A stretch of DNA of 39,345 nucleotides from Cellvibrionales bacterium (GTDB taxonomy: Bacteria; Pseudomonadota; Gammaproteobacteria; Pseudomonadales; JAHEIH01). Positions 17,829 through 26,703 of this stretch are shown here, one piece after another; position 1 is the stretch's first letter, and the number at the start of each line of letters is the position of its first letter. Made by a program: the position numbers and the translations under genes. The notes under the pieces were generated by a model. That model did not search any database. It saw only the letters and a list, made by a program, of their open reading frames with translations, and was not told the origin of the DNA. The DNA lies in NCBI GenBank assembly GCA_024639455.1, contig JAHEIH010000027.1, positions 139,477-178,821 of the forward strand. The letters run 5' to 3'.

Positions 17829-17844
17829 TGTGATACGCATCACA
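17829..17844 (-). promoter_or_regulatory. CRP/Vfr-type binding site
   Basis: TGTGATACGCATCACA is a perfect TGTGA-N6-TCACA site. It lies upstream of the 17167-17724 gene. A possible promoter (TTGACG, 16 bp, TATTGG on the minus strand) lies between it and the start codon, at a distance compatible with an activator. The remaining 147 bp up to the dnaB stop show nothing else convincing. Confidence 0.72.
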
Positions 17845-17991
17845 CTACAAATGCCAAAGGTGTCGCAAAAAGGGCTAAAAGCGCTTACAAAAAGTCTTGC
17901 AGGCAAGAAACTGGCACAGCAGCACAGGCAATAAACAGTAAGATTTGGTAGGAATTGGTGACCTTTGGTGAGATTCGGTCACATTTTGACA

Positions 17992-19434
17992 TCAGTATTC
18001 GTCGTGGTACTCGATAGCGAGGTTTTCGAAACGGGTGTACCTATTAACGAAGGCCAGTTTACAGGTGCCAATAGGGCCGTTACGCTGCTTACCGATAATG
18101 ATTTCGGCCACCCCCTTCTGATCGGTGTCCTCGTTGTACACCTCATCGCGATAGATGAACATAATCACGTCGGCGTCCTGCTCGATCGCTCCGGATTCAC
18201 GTAAGTCGGAGTTGATGGGGCGCTTGTTGGGGCGTTGCTCCAAGCTACGATTCAACTGCGACAGCGCGATCACTGGGCAATTGAATTCACGCGCCACCGA
18301 TTTCAACCCCCGCGAAATTTCTGAAATTTCCGCTGTGCGGCCTTCGCCGAATCCGTTGATCTTCATCAGCTGGAGGTAATCGACCATCACCATGCCGATG
18401 TCACCCTTCTCACGCTGGATACGGCGCAAGCGAGCACGAATTTCTGTGGGGGAAAGACCGGTAGAGTCGTCAATGAATAACGGGCGGTCCTTCATCTTGC
18501 GCACCGCGGTACTCAACTTGGGCCAATCTTCCTCGGTGAGTTTACCCGAGAAGACGTTTTTTACATCGATGCGACCGAGCGAGCCGATCATACGCTTGAC
18601 GATGTCTTCCGCCGGCATCTCCATACTGAACACCACCACCGGCTTACCCACCGCCATCATGGCGTTCTCTACCAAGTTCATGGCGAAGGTGGTCTTACCC
18701 ATCGAAGGACGGCCCGCCACGATAACTAAGTTTGATTTTTGTAGACCAGAGGTCATCTCGTCGAGGCGTTCAAAGCCCGTGGTAACACCAGTAATGGCGC
18801 TGTCGGAATGAAACAGCTCATCGATCTGAGTAAGGGTCTTTTCCAACACCGGGTTGACGTACTGCGGACCACCCTCGTTTGGACGGTCATCGCGAATACG
18901 CAGAATATTATTTTCGGCGCTTTCCAGTAACTCATCACTAGACTGACCGGTGCTATCGTAGGCACGGTCGACAATCTCTGAGGCTGTAGAAATCAGTTGG
19001 CGTAGCGTCGCCTTTTCCCGCACGATGGTGGCGTAGGCGCGTATGTTGGCAGTACTGGGTGTGTTTTCGGCCAATTCAGCCAAATACACAAGACCACCAG
19101 CGCGCTCTAGTTCGCCTAATGCCTGCAGTTTATCCGCAACGGTAACAACGTCGATCGGCTGTTCGCTAGCGATCAATCCGGCCATCGTTTCAAAGAGTAT
19201 ACGGTGATCCGCACGATAGAAGTCAGCGCTGCCTAATACGTCAGAGACCATATCCCAGGCGTTGCCCTGGTCGCCCACGGTCAGCATCAATCCACCTAGT
19301 ACCGCCTGCTCCGCTTCAATGGAGTGCGGCACCACCTTCAATGGCATATCGAAGTCAGGCGCAGGCGAAGGTTCATCGTACTGATCGTAATGAGGACCCG
19401 CGTATTCTTCGTCTGGCAGTGGGATATCGTCCAT
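17992..19434 (-). CDS. dnaB: Replicative DNA helicase DnaB
   Basis: DnaB is the hexameric 5'-3' helicase of the replication fork. The N-terminal domain begins near residue 36 (PHSIEAEQAVLGGLML), followed by the linker and a RecA-like motor with Walker A (GRPSMGKTT, about 225-235), VFSMEMPAEDI, the VMVDYLQLM Walker B and LSQLNRSLEQRP. The C-terminus is complete. Length is 480 aa. The ribosome site is weak. The gene follows the rpsF-rplI operon, separated by a terminator, as in Pseudomonas and E. coli relatives. An unusual helicase-loader pair lies just downstream on the opposite strand. Confidence 0.97.
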   Translation of the reverse strand: MDDIPLPDEEYAGPHYDQYDEPSPAPDFDMPLKVVPHSIEAEQAVLGGLMLTVGDQGNAWDMVSDVLGSADFYRADHRILFETMAGLIASEQPIDVVTVADKLQALGELERAGGLVYLAELAENTPSTANIRAYATIVREKATLRQLISTASEIVDRAYDSTGQSSDELLESAENNILRIRDDRPNEGGPQYVNPVLEKTLTQIDELFHSDSAITGVTTGFERLDEMTSGLQKSNLVIVAGRPSMGKTTFAMNLVENAMMAVGKPVVVFSMEMPAEDIVKRMIGSLGRIDVKNVFSGKLTEEDWPKLSTAVRKMKDRPLFIDDSTGLSPTEIRARLRRIQREKGDIGMVMVDYLQLMKINGFGEGRTAEISEISRGLKSVAREFNCPVIALSQLNRSLEQRPNKRPINSDLRESGAIEQDADVIMFIYRDEVYNEDTDQKGVAEIIIGKQRNGPIGTCKLAFVNRYTRFENLAIEYHDEY

Positions 19435-19488
19435 AGCACCGGCTAGTTTAAGTGGATTAAAAAAAGAAGAACGATAATAAAAGAAAAA

Positions 19489-19520
19489 GCGAGAGGGGTA
19501 AAACCCCGTCTCGCTTTTTT
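19489..19520 (-). terminator. Terminator between rplI and dnaB
   Basis: GCGAGA-GGGGT pairs with ACCCC-TCTCGC, leaving one bulged G and an AAA loop. On the minus strand it is followed by TTTTTCTTTT, so it should end the rpsF-rplI transcript. A T run on the plus strand also exists, making it potentially bidirectional. Confidence 0.88.
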
Positions 19521-19555
19521 AATCTGCGGCGAGTCAAACTCGCCATTACGGCGAA

Positions 19556-20002
19556 TTACTCAGCAGCAATTGTCAGATTAATAGCCGACGTCACTTCGCT
19601 GTGAACCTGTACGTCGATTTCGTACTGGCCAACTTCACGCAGTGCACCGTTGGGCAAGCGAACTTCGCTCTTGTTAGCTTCAACGCCAGCCGCCACGATC
19701 GCATCAGCGATGTCGCGAGTACCGATTGAACCAAACAATTTGCCTTCATCGCCAGCTTTAGTAGTGATAGTCACTTCCAAGCCTTGCAATTTCTCGCCAC
19801 GTGCTTGAGCAGCTGACAAGGCTTCCGCTTGTGATTTTTCTAACTCGGCGCGGCGCGCTTCGAAATCAGCAACGTTAGTTTCGGTCGCAGCAACAGCTTT
19901 GCCGAAAGGCAACAAGTAGTTGCGGCCATAGCCAGCGTTTACTTTAACTTTGTCACCCAGACCACCCAATTTGCCTACTTTTTCCAGAAGAATAACTTCC
20001 AT
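19556..20002 (-). CDS. rplI: 50S ribosomal protein L9
   Basis: L9 binds 23S rRNA through its N-terminal domain and extends from the 50S surface on a long helix. The start [34 protein letters not shown] is the invariant N-domain, followed by the connecting helix and the C-domain ([16 protein letters not shown]). Its 148 aa is usual. A GAGGG ribosome site precedes the ATG. It closes the rpsF-rpsR-DUF2232-rplI operon before a strong terminator. Confidence 0.98.
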   Translation of the reverse strand: MEVILLEKVGKLGGLGDKVKVNAGYGRNYLLPFGKAVAATETNVADFEARRAELEKSQAEALSAAQARGEKLQGLEVTITTKAGDEGKLFGSIGTRDIADAIVAAGVEANKSEVRLPNGALREVGQYEIDVQVHSEVTSAINLTIAAE

Positions 20003-20052
20003 CTTAAGTACCCTCTATGTATTTTGCGCGACGTCTAATCGCGATTCTTATC

Positions 20053-20916
20053 TTACGCCGCAGTACGGTTTACGCGACGACGCACATCTATAAAACTATC
20101 GATGACCGCCAGTAGGCAGATCACCCATTTCACTGGATCAATTAACACCAAGCTGATGTATAGCAGCCATATCCAGCGGCGAGTGTTGTGAGCACGGTTG
20201 AACATAAAGTGCAACAAACCCAATCCACTCATGATGAGGGGTACCGACAACGCGGTCGCCCACAGTGAGTATTGCTCTCCCAATGTCAGGCAGTAACCTG
20301 CTGACAACAGCAGCGCTGCTGCTGGGCGATAGCTGAGTCTCAGGCTGTGAAACTCCTTAGCAAAACCGCCAGGATTGTAGAGCACCGATTGCCACCAGCG
20401 CGCTAACAAAATACTCACCGACACACACAGGGTGTGCATCACCACCAAGCCCCCACTGATCAACTCTCTACCGGGAGCGATGATAGTCGCTGCTCCGCTA
20501 GGGTCGGCCGGCAGGCCTTGGCTCCACTGAGCCACAAGCTCTTGCATGACTTGCACAAGGAAGTCTAAGTAAGGCGAGGCAACCGTTAACAAGGCTGCCC
20601 CCAACAAAAGACCTGTTACCGGCGCCACGATCAGGGTTAGAGCAAGCGACACAGTACTGCGAAGTACCAGCGCCAGCACAAAGGCCGCGATCAGGTTGGC
20701 GATGGGCAATACCTCCGCAAGGAGATAGAGCACGGCGCCAGCCGGTAGTAGAGACCACAACAGAAGGATCAAACCTTCTTGGGCTCCCTTGCGCAGTGTA
20801 ACCAGAGCTACGACTGCAGCACCGACCCAAAAAAACAACGAAGTGCCGGTGCTTAATACTGCTACTAACAATGCGGTCGCTCGGCGCCGCATTGCGAATT
20901 CAGCTAATGAACGCAT
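20053..20916 (-). CDS. DUF2232-type membrane protein
   Basis: This 287-aa protein is strongly hydrophobic with roughly eight membrane segments and a basic C-terminus (RRRVNRTAA). Its position between rpsR and rplI is the place held by a DUF2232 (YybS-like) membrane protein in Pseudomonas and relatives, and the length and profile agree. The biochemical role of the family is not known to me. The ATG has GAGAGG only 4 nt upstream, a tight spacing. It is cotranscribed with ribosomal protein genes. Confidence 0.8.
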   Translation of the reverse strand: MRSLAEFAMRRRATALLVAVLSTGTSLFFWVGAAVVALVTLRKGAQEGLILLLWSLLPAGAVLYLLAEVLPIANLIAAFVLALVLRSTVSLALTLIVAPVTGLLLGAALLTVASPYLDFLVQVMQELVAQWSQGLPADPSGAATIIAPGRELISGGLVVMHTLCVSVSILLARWWQSVLYNPGGFAKEFHSLRLSYRPAAALLLSAGYCLTLGEQYSLWATALSVPLIMSGLGLLHFMFNRAHNTRRWIWLLYISLVLIDPVKWVICLLAVIDSFIDVRRRVNRTAA

Positions 20917-20948
20917 TTAACCTCTCGGTGATACGTCCAGATTCACAC

Positions 20949-21176
20949 TTAGTTGTGTGAATCAGTGTAAGGGATCAACGCCAAGTAACGCGCGCGTTTG
21001 ATGGCAGTTGCCAACTGACGCTGGTATTTAGCGTTTGTACCAGTGATACGACTTGGAACAATCTTGCCAGTTTCTGAAACGTAGGCTTTCAGGGTATCCA
21101 AATCTTTGTAATCAATTTGCTTTACGCCTTCAGCGGTAAAGCGACAGAACTTACGACGACGGAAAAAACGTGCCAT
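20949..21176 (-). CDS. rpsR: 30S ribosomal protein S18
   Basis: S18 binds next to S6 on the 30S platform. The sequence [18 protein letters not shown]...[18 protein letters not shown] and [28 protein letters not shown] is the universal S18 signature. Length is 75 aa, with an AAGGAG ribosome site. It sits 23 bp after rpsF, as expected for partners made in equal amounts. Confidence 0.98.
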   Translation of the reverse strand: MARFFRRRKFCRFTAEGVKQIDYKDLDTLKAYVSETGKIVPSRITGTNAKYQRQLATAIKRARYLALIPYTDSHN

Positions 21177-21199
21177 GTTAAATCTCCTTGACCGCTAGG

Positions 21200-21613
21200 T
21201 TATTCGTCAGTTGCTTCTGCGTCAGCTGACTCACCAGCTTCAGCAACAACTTCTTCACGCGCGGGGCGACGTTCACGACGCTCGCGGCTCTCTTTTTCAC
21301 CTTTCATGATCAGCGACTCTTCGGTAACCGCTTCATCCATACGGATAACCAGGTTACGCAGAACAGCGTCGTTATAGCGGAAAGATGAATCCAACTCAGC
21401 CATAACAGCTTCATTCGCTTCGATGTTCATCAGAACATAGTGCGCTTTGTGGATTTTGTTGATGGGGTAAGCCAGTTGACGACGGCCCCAGTCTTCCAGA
21501 CGGTGCACGGTACCACCTTCTTTGGTGATCAACTGTGAGTAGCGCTCGATCATGCCGGGCACTTGCTCGCTCTGGTCCGGGTGGACCATGAAAACAACTT
21601 CGTAGTGACGCAT
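21200..21613 (-). CDS. rpsF: 30S ribosomal protein S6
   Basis: S6 forms a heterodimer with S18 on the 30S platform. [37 protein letters not shown] and HYVLMNIEA are diagnostic. Length is 137 aa. After the fold there is a charged tail (about residue 105 on) rich in Arg, Glu and Ala that ends in ATDE, so a C-terminal glutamate is available as acceptor for the RimK ligase encoded at 12536-13906. The ribosome site is AAGGAG, 6 nt before the ATG. A leader with hairpins and a strong promoter lie upstream. Confidence 0.98.
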   Translation of the reverse strand: MRHYEVVFMVHPDQSEQVPGMIERYSQLITKEGGTVHRLEDWGRRQLAYPINKIHKAHYVLMNIEANEAVMAELDSSFRYNDAVLRNLVIRMDEAVTEESLIMKGEKESRERRERRPAREEVVAEAGESADAEATDE

Positions 21614-21634
21614 TGTAGCTCCTTACGGGTTAGA

Positions 21635-21658
21635 GTCTTCCGCAAAACGCGGTAAGAC
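21635..21658 (-). promoter_or_regulatory. Leader hairpin of rpsF mRNA (candidate S6:S18 control element)
   Basis: On the minus strand, GTCTT-A-CCGC pairs with GCGG-AAGAC, giving nine pairs with one bulged A and a GTTTT loop, 22 nt before the rpsF ATG. A second inverted repeat, TTTAGG/CCTAAA, is at 21678-21694. The position fits autogenous control by the S6:S18 complex known in other bacteria, but I did not match its full consensus. Confidence 0.5.
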
Positions 21659-21708
21659 AAGGAGACCTAAAGGTAGGTTTAGGCCTAGCCTAAAGGAATA
21701 AGGCGCGC

Positions 21709-21737
21709 ATATTACAGATCTCAAGGGACATTTGCAA
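21709..21737 (-). promoter_or_regulatory. Sigma-70 promoter of the rpsF operon
   Basis: On the minus strand, TTGCAA (21737-21732) and TAATAT (21714-21709) are separated by 17 bp. Transcription would start near 21702 and give a leader of about 90 nt. Confidence 0.75.
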
Positions 21738-21776
21738 GCTATTGCACAAATAATATGCAGCGTTGAGAAGGGTTTA

Positions 21777-21798
21777 CGGCGGCCTCTAGTAACCGCCG
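21777..21798 (-). terminator. Hairpin downstream of the BCCT gene
   Basis: CGGCGG and CCGCCG form a 6-bp GC stem with a 10-nt loop just past the stop codon at 21805. No T run follows on the minus strand, so it may act as a weak or factor-dependent terminator insulating the rpsF promoter. Confidence 0.4.
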
Positions 21799-21804
21799 CC
21801 GCGC

Positions 21805-23808
21805 TTAATAAACGCTGTGTAAAAAATGCAGGTGATTTTCATAGCGCTGCAACACGTCCAGCACCAACTGCTCTTGGTCCCAGCCCATCACGTCGTAGTC
21901 CTGCCCACCTTCGCTGAGGTGAACTTCGGCACGGAAATAGACATTGTCAGGCACATTTTCCATGGTCGCCTCTTCCTCAGGCGCATGAAAATCACCCTCC
22001 GGCATACGGTGGTGGCGACAGCGCACTTCGTAGACAAAGTCCACGTCTTCCCCGTGCACCACTTCTAAACGCACGCGATGCCCTTTTTTAATATCATCAA
22101 CCACTTGGCAAGATACTTCATTCTTGCGCAATTCATCTGCAAACTGTTGCAGCGCAGGCAACACCACACGTTTTTGAAACTTGAGCACTTGGCGGTCACT
22201 GGGGAAGCGCAACAGGCGCGACAAGCGTGATTGCCAATCACCGCTAGCACCATTCACCACCGGGGCCACTGCGGGACTACCCGCCTGAACTTCGCGCTTG
22301 GCATAGTCGAGTTGCAGTGCACGAAAGAAACCCCAAATAGCCCACAACAGCGCCACCGAGAAGGGAAGTGCACCTGCTATTGATGCGGTCTGCAACGTCG
22401 ATAATCCCCCAGCATATAGCAACACAATGGTCACCAAGCCAATCAGCACTGACCATAGAATACGCTGAAACAAACTGGTGTCGTCGCGCCCATGGGCGGA
22501 CAACATGTTCAAGATCATCGCACCACTATCGGCGGACGTCACAAAGAACACGACGACCATCACCAGGGATATCAGGGACAATACGGTTGAGAAAGGGAAG
22601 GCCTCTAAGAAATTAAACAGGGCAAGCGCCTGATTGTTATAAACCGTTTGCCCCAAGTCAGACATTGTGCCGTCAAGAATCATCGAAATTGCCGAGCTAC
22701 CGAAAACGCTCATCCAGAACAAATTAAAGGCACAAGGCACCAGCATCGCCCCAACGATGAACTGACGAATGGTTCGACCACGTGAAATACGCGCGATAAA
22801 CAGGCCGACAAAAGGCGCCCAAGATAACCACCACCCCCAGTAGAGGATGGTCCAACCACCCAGCCATGATGTGGGGCGATAGGCGTACAGGTTAAATGTT
22901 TTATGGGTGAGTTCCGAAATATAATCACCGATATTTTGCAAGAAACTCTGCAAAATAAATAAGGTTGGACCGACAATCAGAATTCCTAACAGCAACAAGC
23001 CCGCCAGGCCGATGTTAATTTCCGATAGGCGTTTAATACCCGCATCCAACCCCATCACCACCGACAAGGTCGCCAAGCCAATGGTGATAATAATCAGTAC
23101 CACCTGCGCTTCAGGGGTGATCTCAAGACCAAACAACATATTCAGGCCCGAGTTGATCTGCACGACACCCAACCCCAAACTGGTCGCGATACCGCACAGC
23201 GTACCAATGATGGCAAACACATCCACCGCTGCACCAATAGGCCCGTAAATACGATCACCAATCAACGGGTACAACGCTGAACGAAGTGTCAGTGGCAGTC
23301 CATGACGGTGGCTAAAATACCCCAAAATCAACGCCACAATGGCGTAAATCGACCACGCGTGAATGCCCCAATGGAAGAACGTCAGGCGCATCGCCTCGCC
23401 TGCCGCTTGAACGGTCTGCCCCTCACCTTGTGGTGGCTGCATGAAGTGCATGACCGGCTCGGCCACACCGTAAAACATCAAACCAATACCCATGCCCGCC
23501 GAGAACAGCATGGCAAACCATGACACATTGGAATACGCCGGGGTAGAGTGGTCAGGGCCCAGCTTAATGTTCCCAAAACGAGAAAATGCCAAAAATAAGA
23601 TACAAACCAAAATAATGGCCACCACCAGCACGTAGTACCAACTTGCATTTTCGACAATACCCGCCTGAAGTTGAGCAAAGGCAGAAGAGCTAGCATCTGG
23701 GAAAAGGCCCACCGTAAAGATGAGCGCAAATAGAATTGTGATAGAACTGATAAATACAGGGCGATCTATAAAAAAACTGCCCGGGGCAAATGCCGTTTTA
23801 GACTGCAT
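21805..23808 (-). CDS. BCCT-family choline/betaine-type transporter
   Basis: The betaine/choline/carnitine transporter family imports quaternary ammonium solutes for osmoprotection or as nutrients. The 12-segment core spans about residues 15-505 and contains SAGMGIGLMFYGVAEP and the family signature ILYWGWWLSWAPFVGLFIARISRGRT (given in part: positions about 330-355). A long cytoplasmic tail (about 520-667) resembles that of BetT-type members. Length is 667 aa. Its ATG lies 8 bp after the upstream TPR-sulfotransferase gene, so they are likely cotranscribed. Substrate (choline versus betaine or carnitine) cannot be settled from sequence reading; I lean to BetT-like choline uptake. Confidence 0.88.
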   Translation of the reverse strand: MQSKTAFAPGSFFIDRPVFISSITILFALIFTVGLFPDASSSAFAQLQAGIVENASWYYVLVVAIILVCILFLAFSRFGNIKLGPDHSTPAYSNVSWFAMLFSAGMGIGLMFYGVAEPVMHFMQPPQGEGQTVQAAGEAMRLTFFHWGIHAWSIYAIVALILGYFSHRHGLPLTLRSALYPLIGDRIYGPIGAAVDVFAIIGTLCGIATSLGLGVVQINSGLNMLFGLEITPEAQVVLIIITIGLATLSVVMGLDAGIKRLSEINIGLAGLLLLGILIVGPTLFILQSFLQNIGDYISELTHKTFNLYAYRPTSWLGGWTILYWGWWLSWAPFVGLFIARISRGRTIRQFIVGAMLVPCAFNLFWMSVFGSSAISMILDGTMSDLGQTVYNNQALALFNFLEAFPFSTVLSLISLVMVVVFFVTSADSGAMILNMLSAHGRDDTSLFQRILWSVLIGLVTIVLLYAGGLSTLQTASIAGALPFSVALLWAIWGFFRALQLDYAKREVQAGSPAVAPVVNGASGDWQSRLSRLLRFPSDRQVLKFQKRVVLPALQQFADELRKNEVSCQVVDDIKKGHRVRLEVVHGEDVDFVYEVRCRHHRMPEGDFHAPEEEATMENVPDNVYFRAEVHLSEGGQDYDVMGWDQEQLVLDVLQRYENHLHFLHSVY

Positions 23809-23816
23809 AATTCTCC

Positions 23817-25823
23817 CTAACGTTTAAATTCGTCTGCAAATCGCGGCCCTAGCGCCGCTTTCAAAGGATCGAGCCAAGGCTCGTAGTTGCGCCACTGGTC
23901 GAGACCACTGCGATACAGTGGCTGGCGCACCTGCTCAGAACTGGCAGTGCGCACCGCGCGCTTGGTTTCATGGAAGCTAAGGCAGGCCTCTTCAAAGGGC
24001 AGACCACAGAAATCCAACACGCGGCGCACTTGAGTTTCCAAGTCATCAACCACCTGTTCGTATTCCACTAGCAAAATTTCACCAGGGAAGACCTCTTGCC
24101 AATGATCCATCAAATCGCAGTAGTCGCGGTAGTACTGGCCGATATCCTCCAACGAGTAGGAGAACTCCTGCCCCTCGGCGAACAACTGCTTGAAACCACC
24201 AAAACAACACGCCGGCGCCGCCCGGCGAGCATCGATAATCTTGGCATTGGGCAACATCATCTTAATTAACCCGACGTGACGGAAGTTGTTTGGCATTTTA
24301 TCGATAAAGAAAGGCGCCTCTTTACGGTGGATACGCGTGTCTTCAATAAACGCCTCACCAAAGGCACGGTAATCATCAGCACTCAGGTCTTGCAGCACTG
24401 CTGGGTAGTGGCTTACACCACTGATGCGCTTACCGCGACGCAGGCGCTGGGCCAACGCCAACACATTGGGCAACTCCAGGGTGCCATCGACCTGGCTGTG
24501 AGAGGACAGGATTTGCTCCATCAAGGTGGATCCGGCACGCGGCATCCCCAAGATGAAAATAGGGTCGGGTGACTGGCAACCTACCCCCTTGTTCTTCTCG
24601 ACCAATTCAGGCGTTACCACCTCTTTTTGGGACAGCATTTCCTTTGTCATGCTGTCGGCGTCGTAGCGACTCTGGATCTTTTTGATGCGGTTGCCACGAC
24701 TGTAGTATTCAAATGACTTATCAAACACTTTGCGGTCTTCGTAAGCCTTTCCCAGGGCAAAGCTCAAATGCACGCGGTCGTTAGGCGTCAGTGCACCCTC
24801 TTCCTCTAAACCGTGCATGGTGGCTAATTCATCGTCGCTAAATGTGTAGGTTTTCAAGTTAGACAACGAATACCAAGCCTCTCCGTGACGGGGGTCAGTA
24901 GCCAATGCTGAACGGTACGAGTCAATAGCCTGCTCTTGGTGGCCAGCGGTTTTAAGGGCGTGTCCTCGGGTTGTGAGCGTAGTGGGCTCACCGGGCAATC
25001 GGGCAAGTACCTTGTCGAGGAAGGCCACTGCGGTGTCATAGTCACCGGTCTGCATCGACTCGATAGCATACAGCGACTGGAACTGTGGATTTTCCGGGCG
25101 TTTGTCTAGCAGCCACTCCGCCTGAGTGAAAGCCGCAGCGAATTTCTGACGCTTGCGCAGCGTTTGCAGGTAGTCGACCCGCAACTGCAAGTGTTCAGGG
25201 GCGAGCTTTACGGCGGCATCGAGCAGCATTTCTGCGTCATCAAGAATCCCCAAACGAATGCCAATATCGGCTAACAAACGCATCGCTTCCACATGGTGAG
25301 GGACTTTTTGCAGGAATTGGCGCACTAACTGCTCAGCCTTGAGCAATTTACCCTGCGCGATGAGATCCGACACCACCAACAACGGCTGGGGCAACGACTG
25401 CAGGTATTGGATCTGCTCCTGAATGCCCATCGCCCGCTCTTGTTGACCGCGCTGCTGCAAAATAGCCAGCTGTGCTTGCCAGCAGGCCACTAACGAGGGG
25501 TTTTGGCGCGTCGCCTGGTGATAGAACGCCATCGCTTCGTCGAGACGGTTCATATCACGAAACAAATGACCCTGTTCCTGTAGTGCCCTGCTGTGGTTGG
25601 GGTCAAGCTTGCGCACCGTCTCAAGGTGACTCATAGCTTCGTCAAAACGCTTTAAATAGCGTAAACAAGCCGCGGCAAAATAGTGACCGTCGGCATGGTT
25701 TGAGTGTTCTTGTAAAAATGTTTCGAGGTAGGCCAAGGCTTGCTCAAATTGCTTGCCCGACATCAGACGCTGCAGTTGCGCCATATCTAATATAGGAGTT
25801 TGTTGTTCAGCTTGTTGTTCCAC
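23817..25823 (-). CDS. TPR-repeat sulfotransferase
   Basis: The N-terminal ~400 residues are tetratricopeptide repeats (for example HSRALQEQGHLFRDMNRLDEA and later GHALKTAGHQEQAIDSYRSAL, quoted in part). The C-terminal ~240 residues are a sulfotransferase domain with the PAPS 5'-phosphosulfate loop ILGMPRAGSTLMEQIL near residue 425 and HKKxx-like downstream segments (FIDKMPNNFRHVGLIK). Such proteins transfer sulfate from PAPS to a protein or carbohydrate acceptor; the acceptor here is unknown. The start is GTG, with AAGGTG 6 nt upstream. Length is 668 aa. It is first in a two-gene unit with the BCCT transporter. Confidence 0.85.
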   Translation of the reverse strand: MEQQAEQQTPILDMAQLQRLMSGKQFEQALAYLETFLQEHSNHADGHYFAAACLRYLKRFDEAMSHLETVRKLDPNHSRALQEQGHLFRDMNRLDEAMAFYHQATRQNPSLVACWQAQLAILQQRGQQERAMGIQEQIQYLQSLPQPLLVVSDLIAQGKLLKAEQLVRQFLQKVPHHVEAMRLLADIGIRLGILDDAEMLLDAAVKLAPEHLQLRVDYLQTLRKRQKFAAAFTQAEWLLDKRPENPQFQSLYAIESMQTGDYDTAVAFLDKVLARLPGEPTTLTTRGHALKTAGHQEQAIDSYRSALATDPRHGEAWYSLSNLKTYTFSDDELATMHGLEEEGALTPNDRVHLSFALGKAYEDRKVFDKSFEYYSRGNRIKKIQSRYDADSMTKEMLSQKEVVTPELVEKNKGVGCQSPDPIFILGMPRAGSTLMEQILSSHSQVDGTLELPNVLALAQRLRRGKRISGVSHYPAVLQDLSADDYRAFGEAFIEDTRIHRKEAPFFIDKMPNNFRHVGLIKMMLPNAKIIDARRAAPACCFGGFKQLFAEGQEFSYSLEDIGQYYRDYCDLMDHWQEVFPGEILLVEYEQVVDDLETQVRRVLDFCGLPFEEACLSFHETKRAVRTASSEQVRQPLYRSGLDQWRNYEPWLDPLKAALGPRFADEFKR

Positions 25824-25905
25824 CGAGCACCTTAATTATTATCTGTTGGAAACGAGGCGCCCGAATAGATTGGGCACCAAGGGAGGGTAAACTTAACAAT
25901 ATATG

Positions 25906-25934
25906 ACGGTGTCGTCCAATGATTGCGACACCGT
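25906..25934 (-). terminator. Hairpin downstream of rlmB
   Basis: ACGGTGTCG and CGACACCGT form a perfect 9-bp stem with an 11-nt loop, 11 nt past the rlmB stop. Only a loosely T-rich stretch follows on the minus strand, so termination is plausible but not certain. A second, weaker hairpin (GGTGCCC/GGGCGCC) lies between it and the next gene. Confidence 0.55.
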
Positions 25935-25944
25935 TTTGGCAAGC

Positions 25945-26673
25945 TTAGCGCCGTTGACGCACCGCTTCGAATAAGGCGATCCCCGTCGCCACCGACACAT
26001 TGAGACTACTTACCGCCCCCGCCATCGGTAGCTTGACCAAGTAATCGCAACACTCGCGGGTCAAGCGACGCATGCCCTTCCCTTCAGCCCCCATCACGAT
26101 GGCCGTCGGAATTTTAAAATCGTAGGACCACAAATACTCTTCTGCTTCGCCAGCGGTACCCACAATCCACACGCCCTGCTCCTGCAGTGTTTTCAGAGTA
26201 CGCGACAAGTTCGTCACGGCGAAAAATGGCATGTTTTCAGCCGCACCACAGGCCACCTTTCGTACGGTAGAGGTAATCCCGACAGATTTGTCTTTAGGCG
26301 CGATTACTGCATGCACCCCCGCCGCATCGGCACTGCGCAGACAAGCACCCAAATTGTGCGGATCGGTCACGCCATCAAGCACCAGTAACAGAGCCGGGTC
26401 GTCGATGCTCTCGAGTAGCTTTGGCAATTGCGATTCGTCGAGCCCCTTTTGCTCGCGACACACCGCCACAACGCCCTGGTGATTACCCTCAACCAAGCCG
26501 TTCAATTCATTCTTTGACGTTTGCACCACCGCTACACCAGCGCGCTTGGCCAAGTCGGCAATGTGCTGTACTCGCTGGTCATCGCGACCGCTCTGCACCA
26601 ATACTTTTTTCACATCTGACGCGCGCTGGCTAAGCATTGACTCAACCGCGTGCAATCCAAAAACGTAATCCAT
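25945..26673 (-). CDS. rlmB: 23S rRNA (guanosine-2'-O-)-methyltransferase RlmB
   Basis: RlmB methylates the 2'-O of G2251 in the 23S peptidyl-transferase region. The N-terminal substrate domain (YVFGLHAVESML) and the C-terminal SPOUT knot (LVLDGVTDPHNLGACLRSADAAG, AIVMGAEGKGM, LPMAGAVSSLNVSVATGIALFE; quoted in part) are complete. Length is 242 aa. It follows rnr by 30 bp, the conserved rnr-rlmB pairing of gammaproteobacteria. Confidence 0.97.
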   Translation of the reverse strand: MDYVFGLHAVESMLSQRASDVKKVLVQSGRDDQRVQHIADLAKRAGVAVVQTSKNELNGLVEGNHQGVVAVCREQKGLDESQLPKLLESIDDPALLLVLDGVTDPHNLGACLRSADAAGVHAVIAPKDKSVGITSTVRKVACGAAENMPFFAVTNLSRTLKTLQEQGVWIVGTAGEAEEYLWSYDFKIPTAIVMGAEGKGMRRLTRECCDYLVKLPMAGAVSSLNVSVATGIALFEAVRQRR

Positions 26674-26703
26674 GCATTAACCCACAAATAGTTGCCGCCA
26701 GGC

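Noticed and set aside
17952-17990. GGTGACC/GGTCAC inverted repeat near the dnaB stop
   Set aside because: The arms are only 6 bp with a loose loop and no T run, so I do not call it a terminator.
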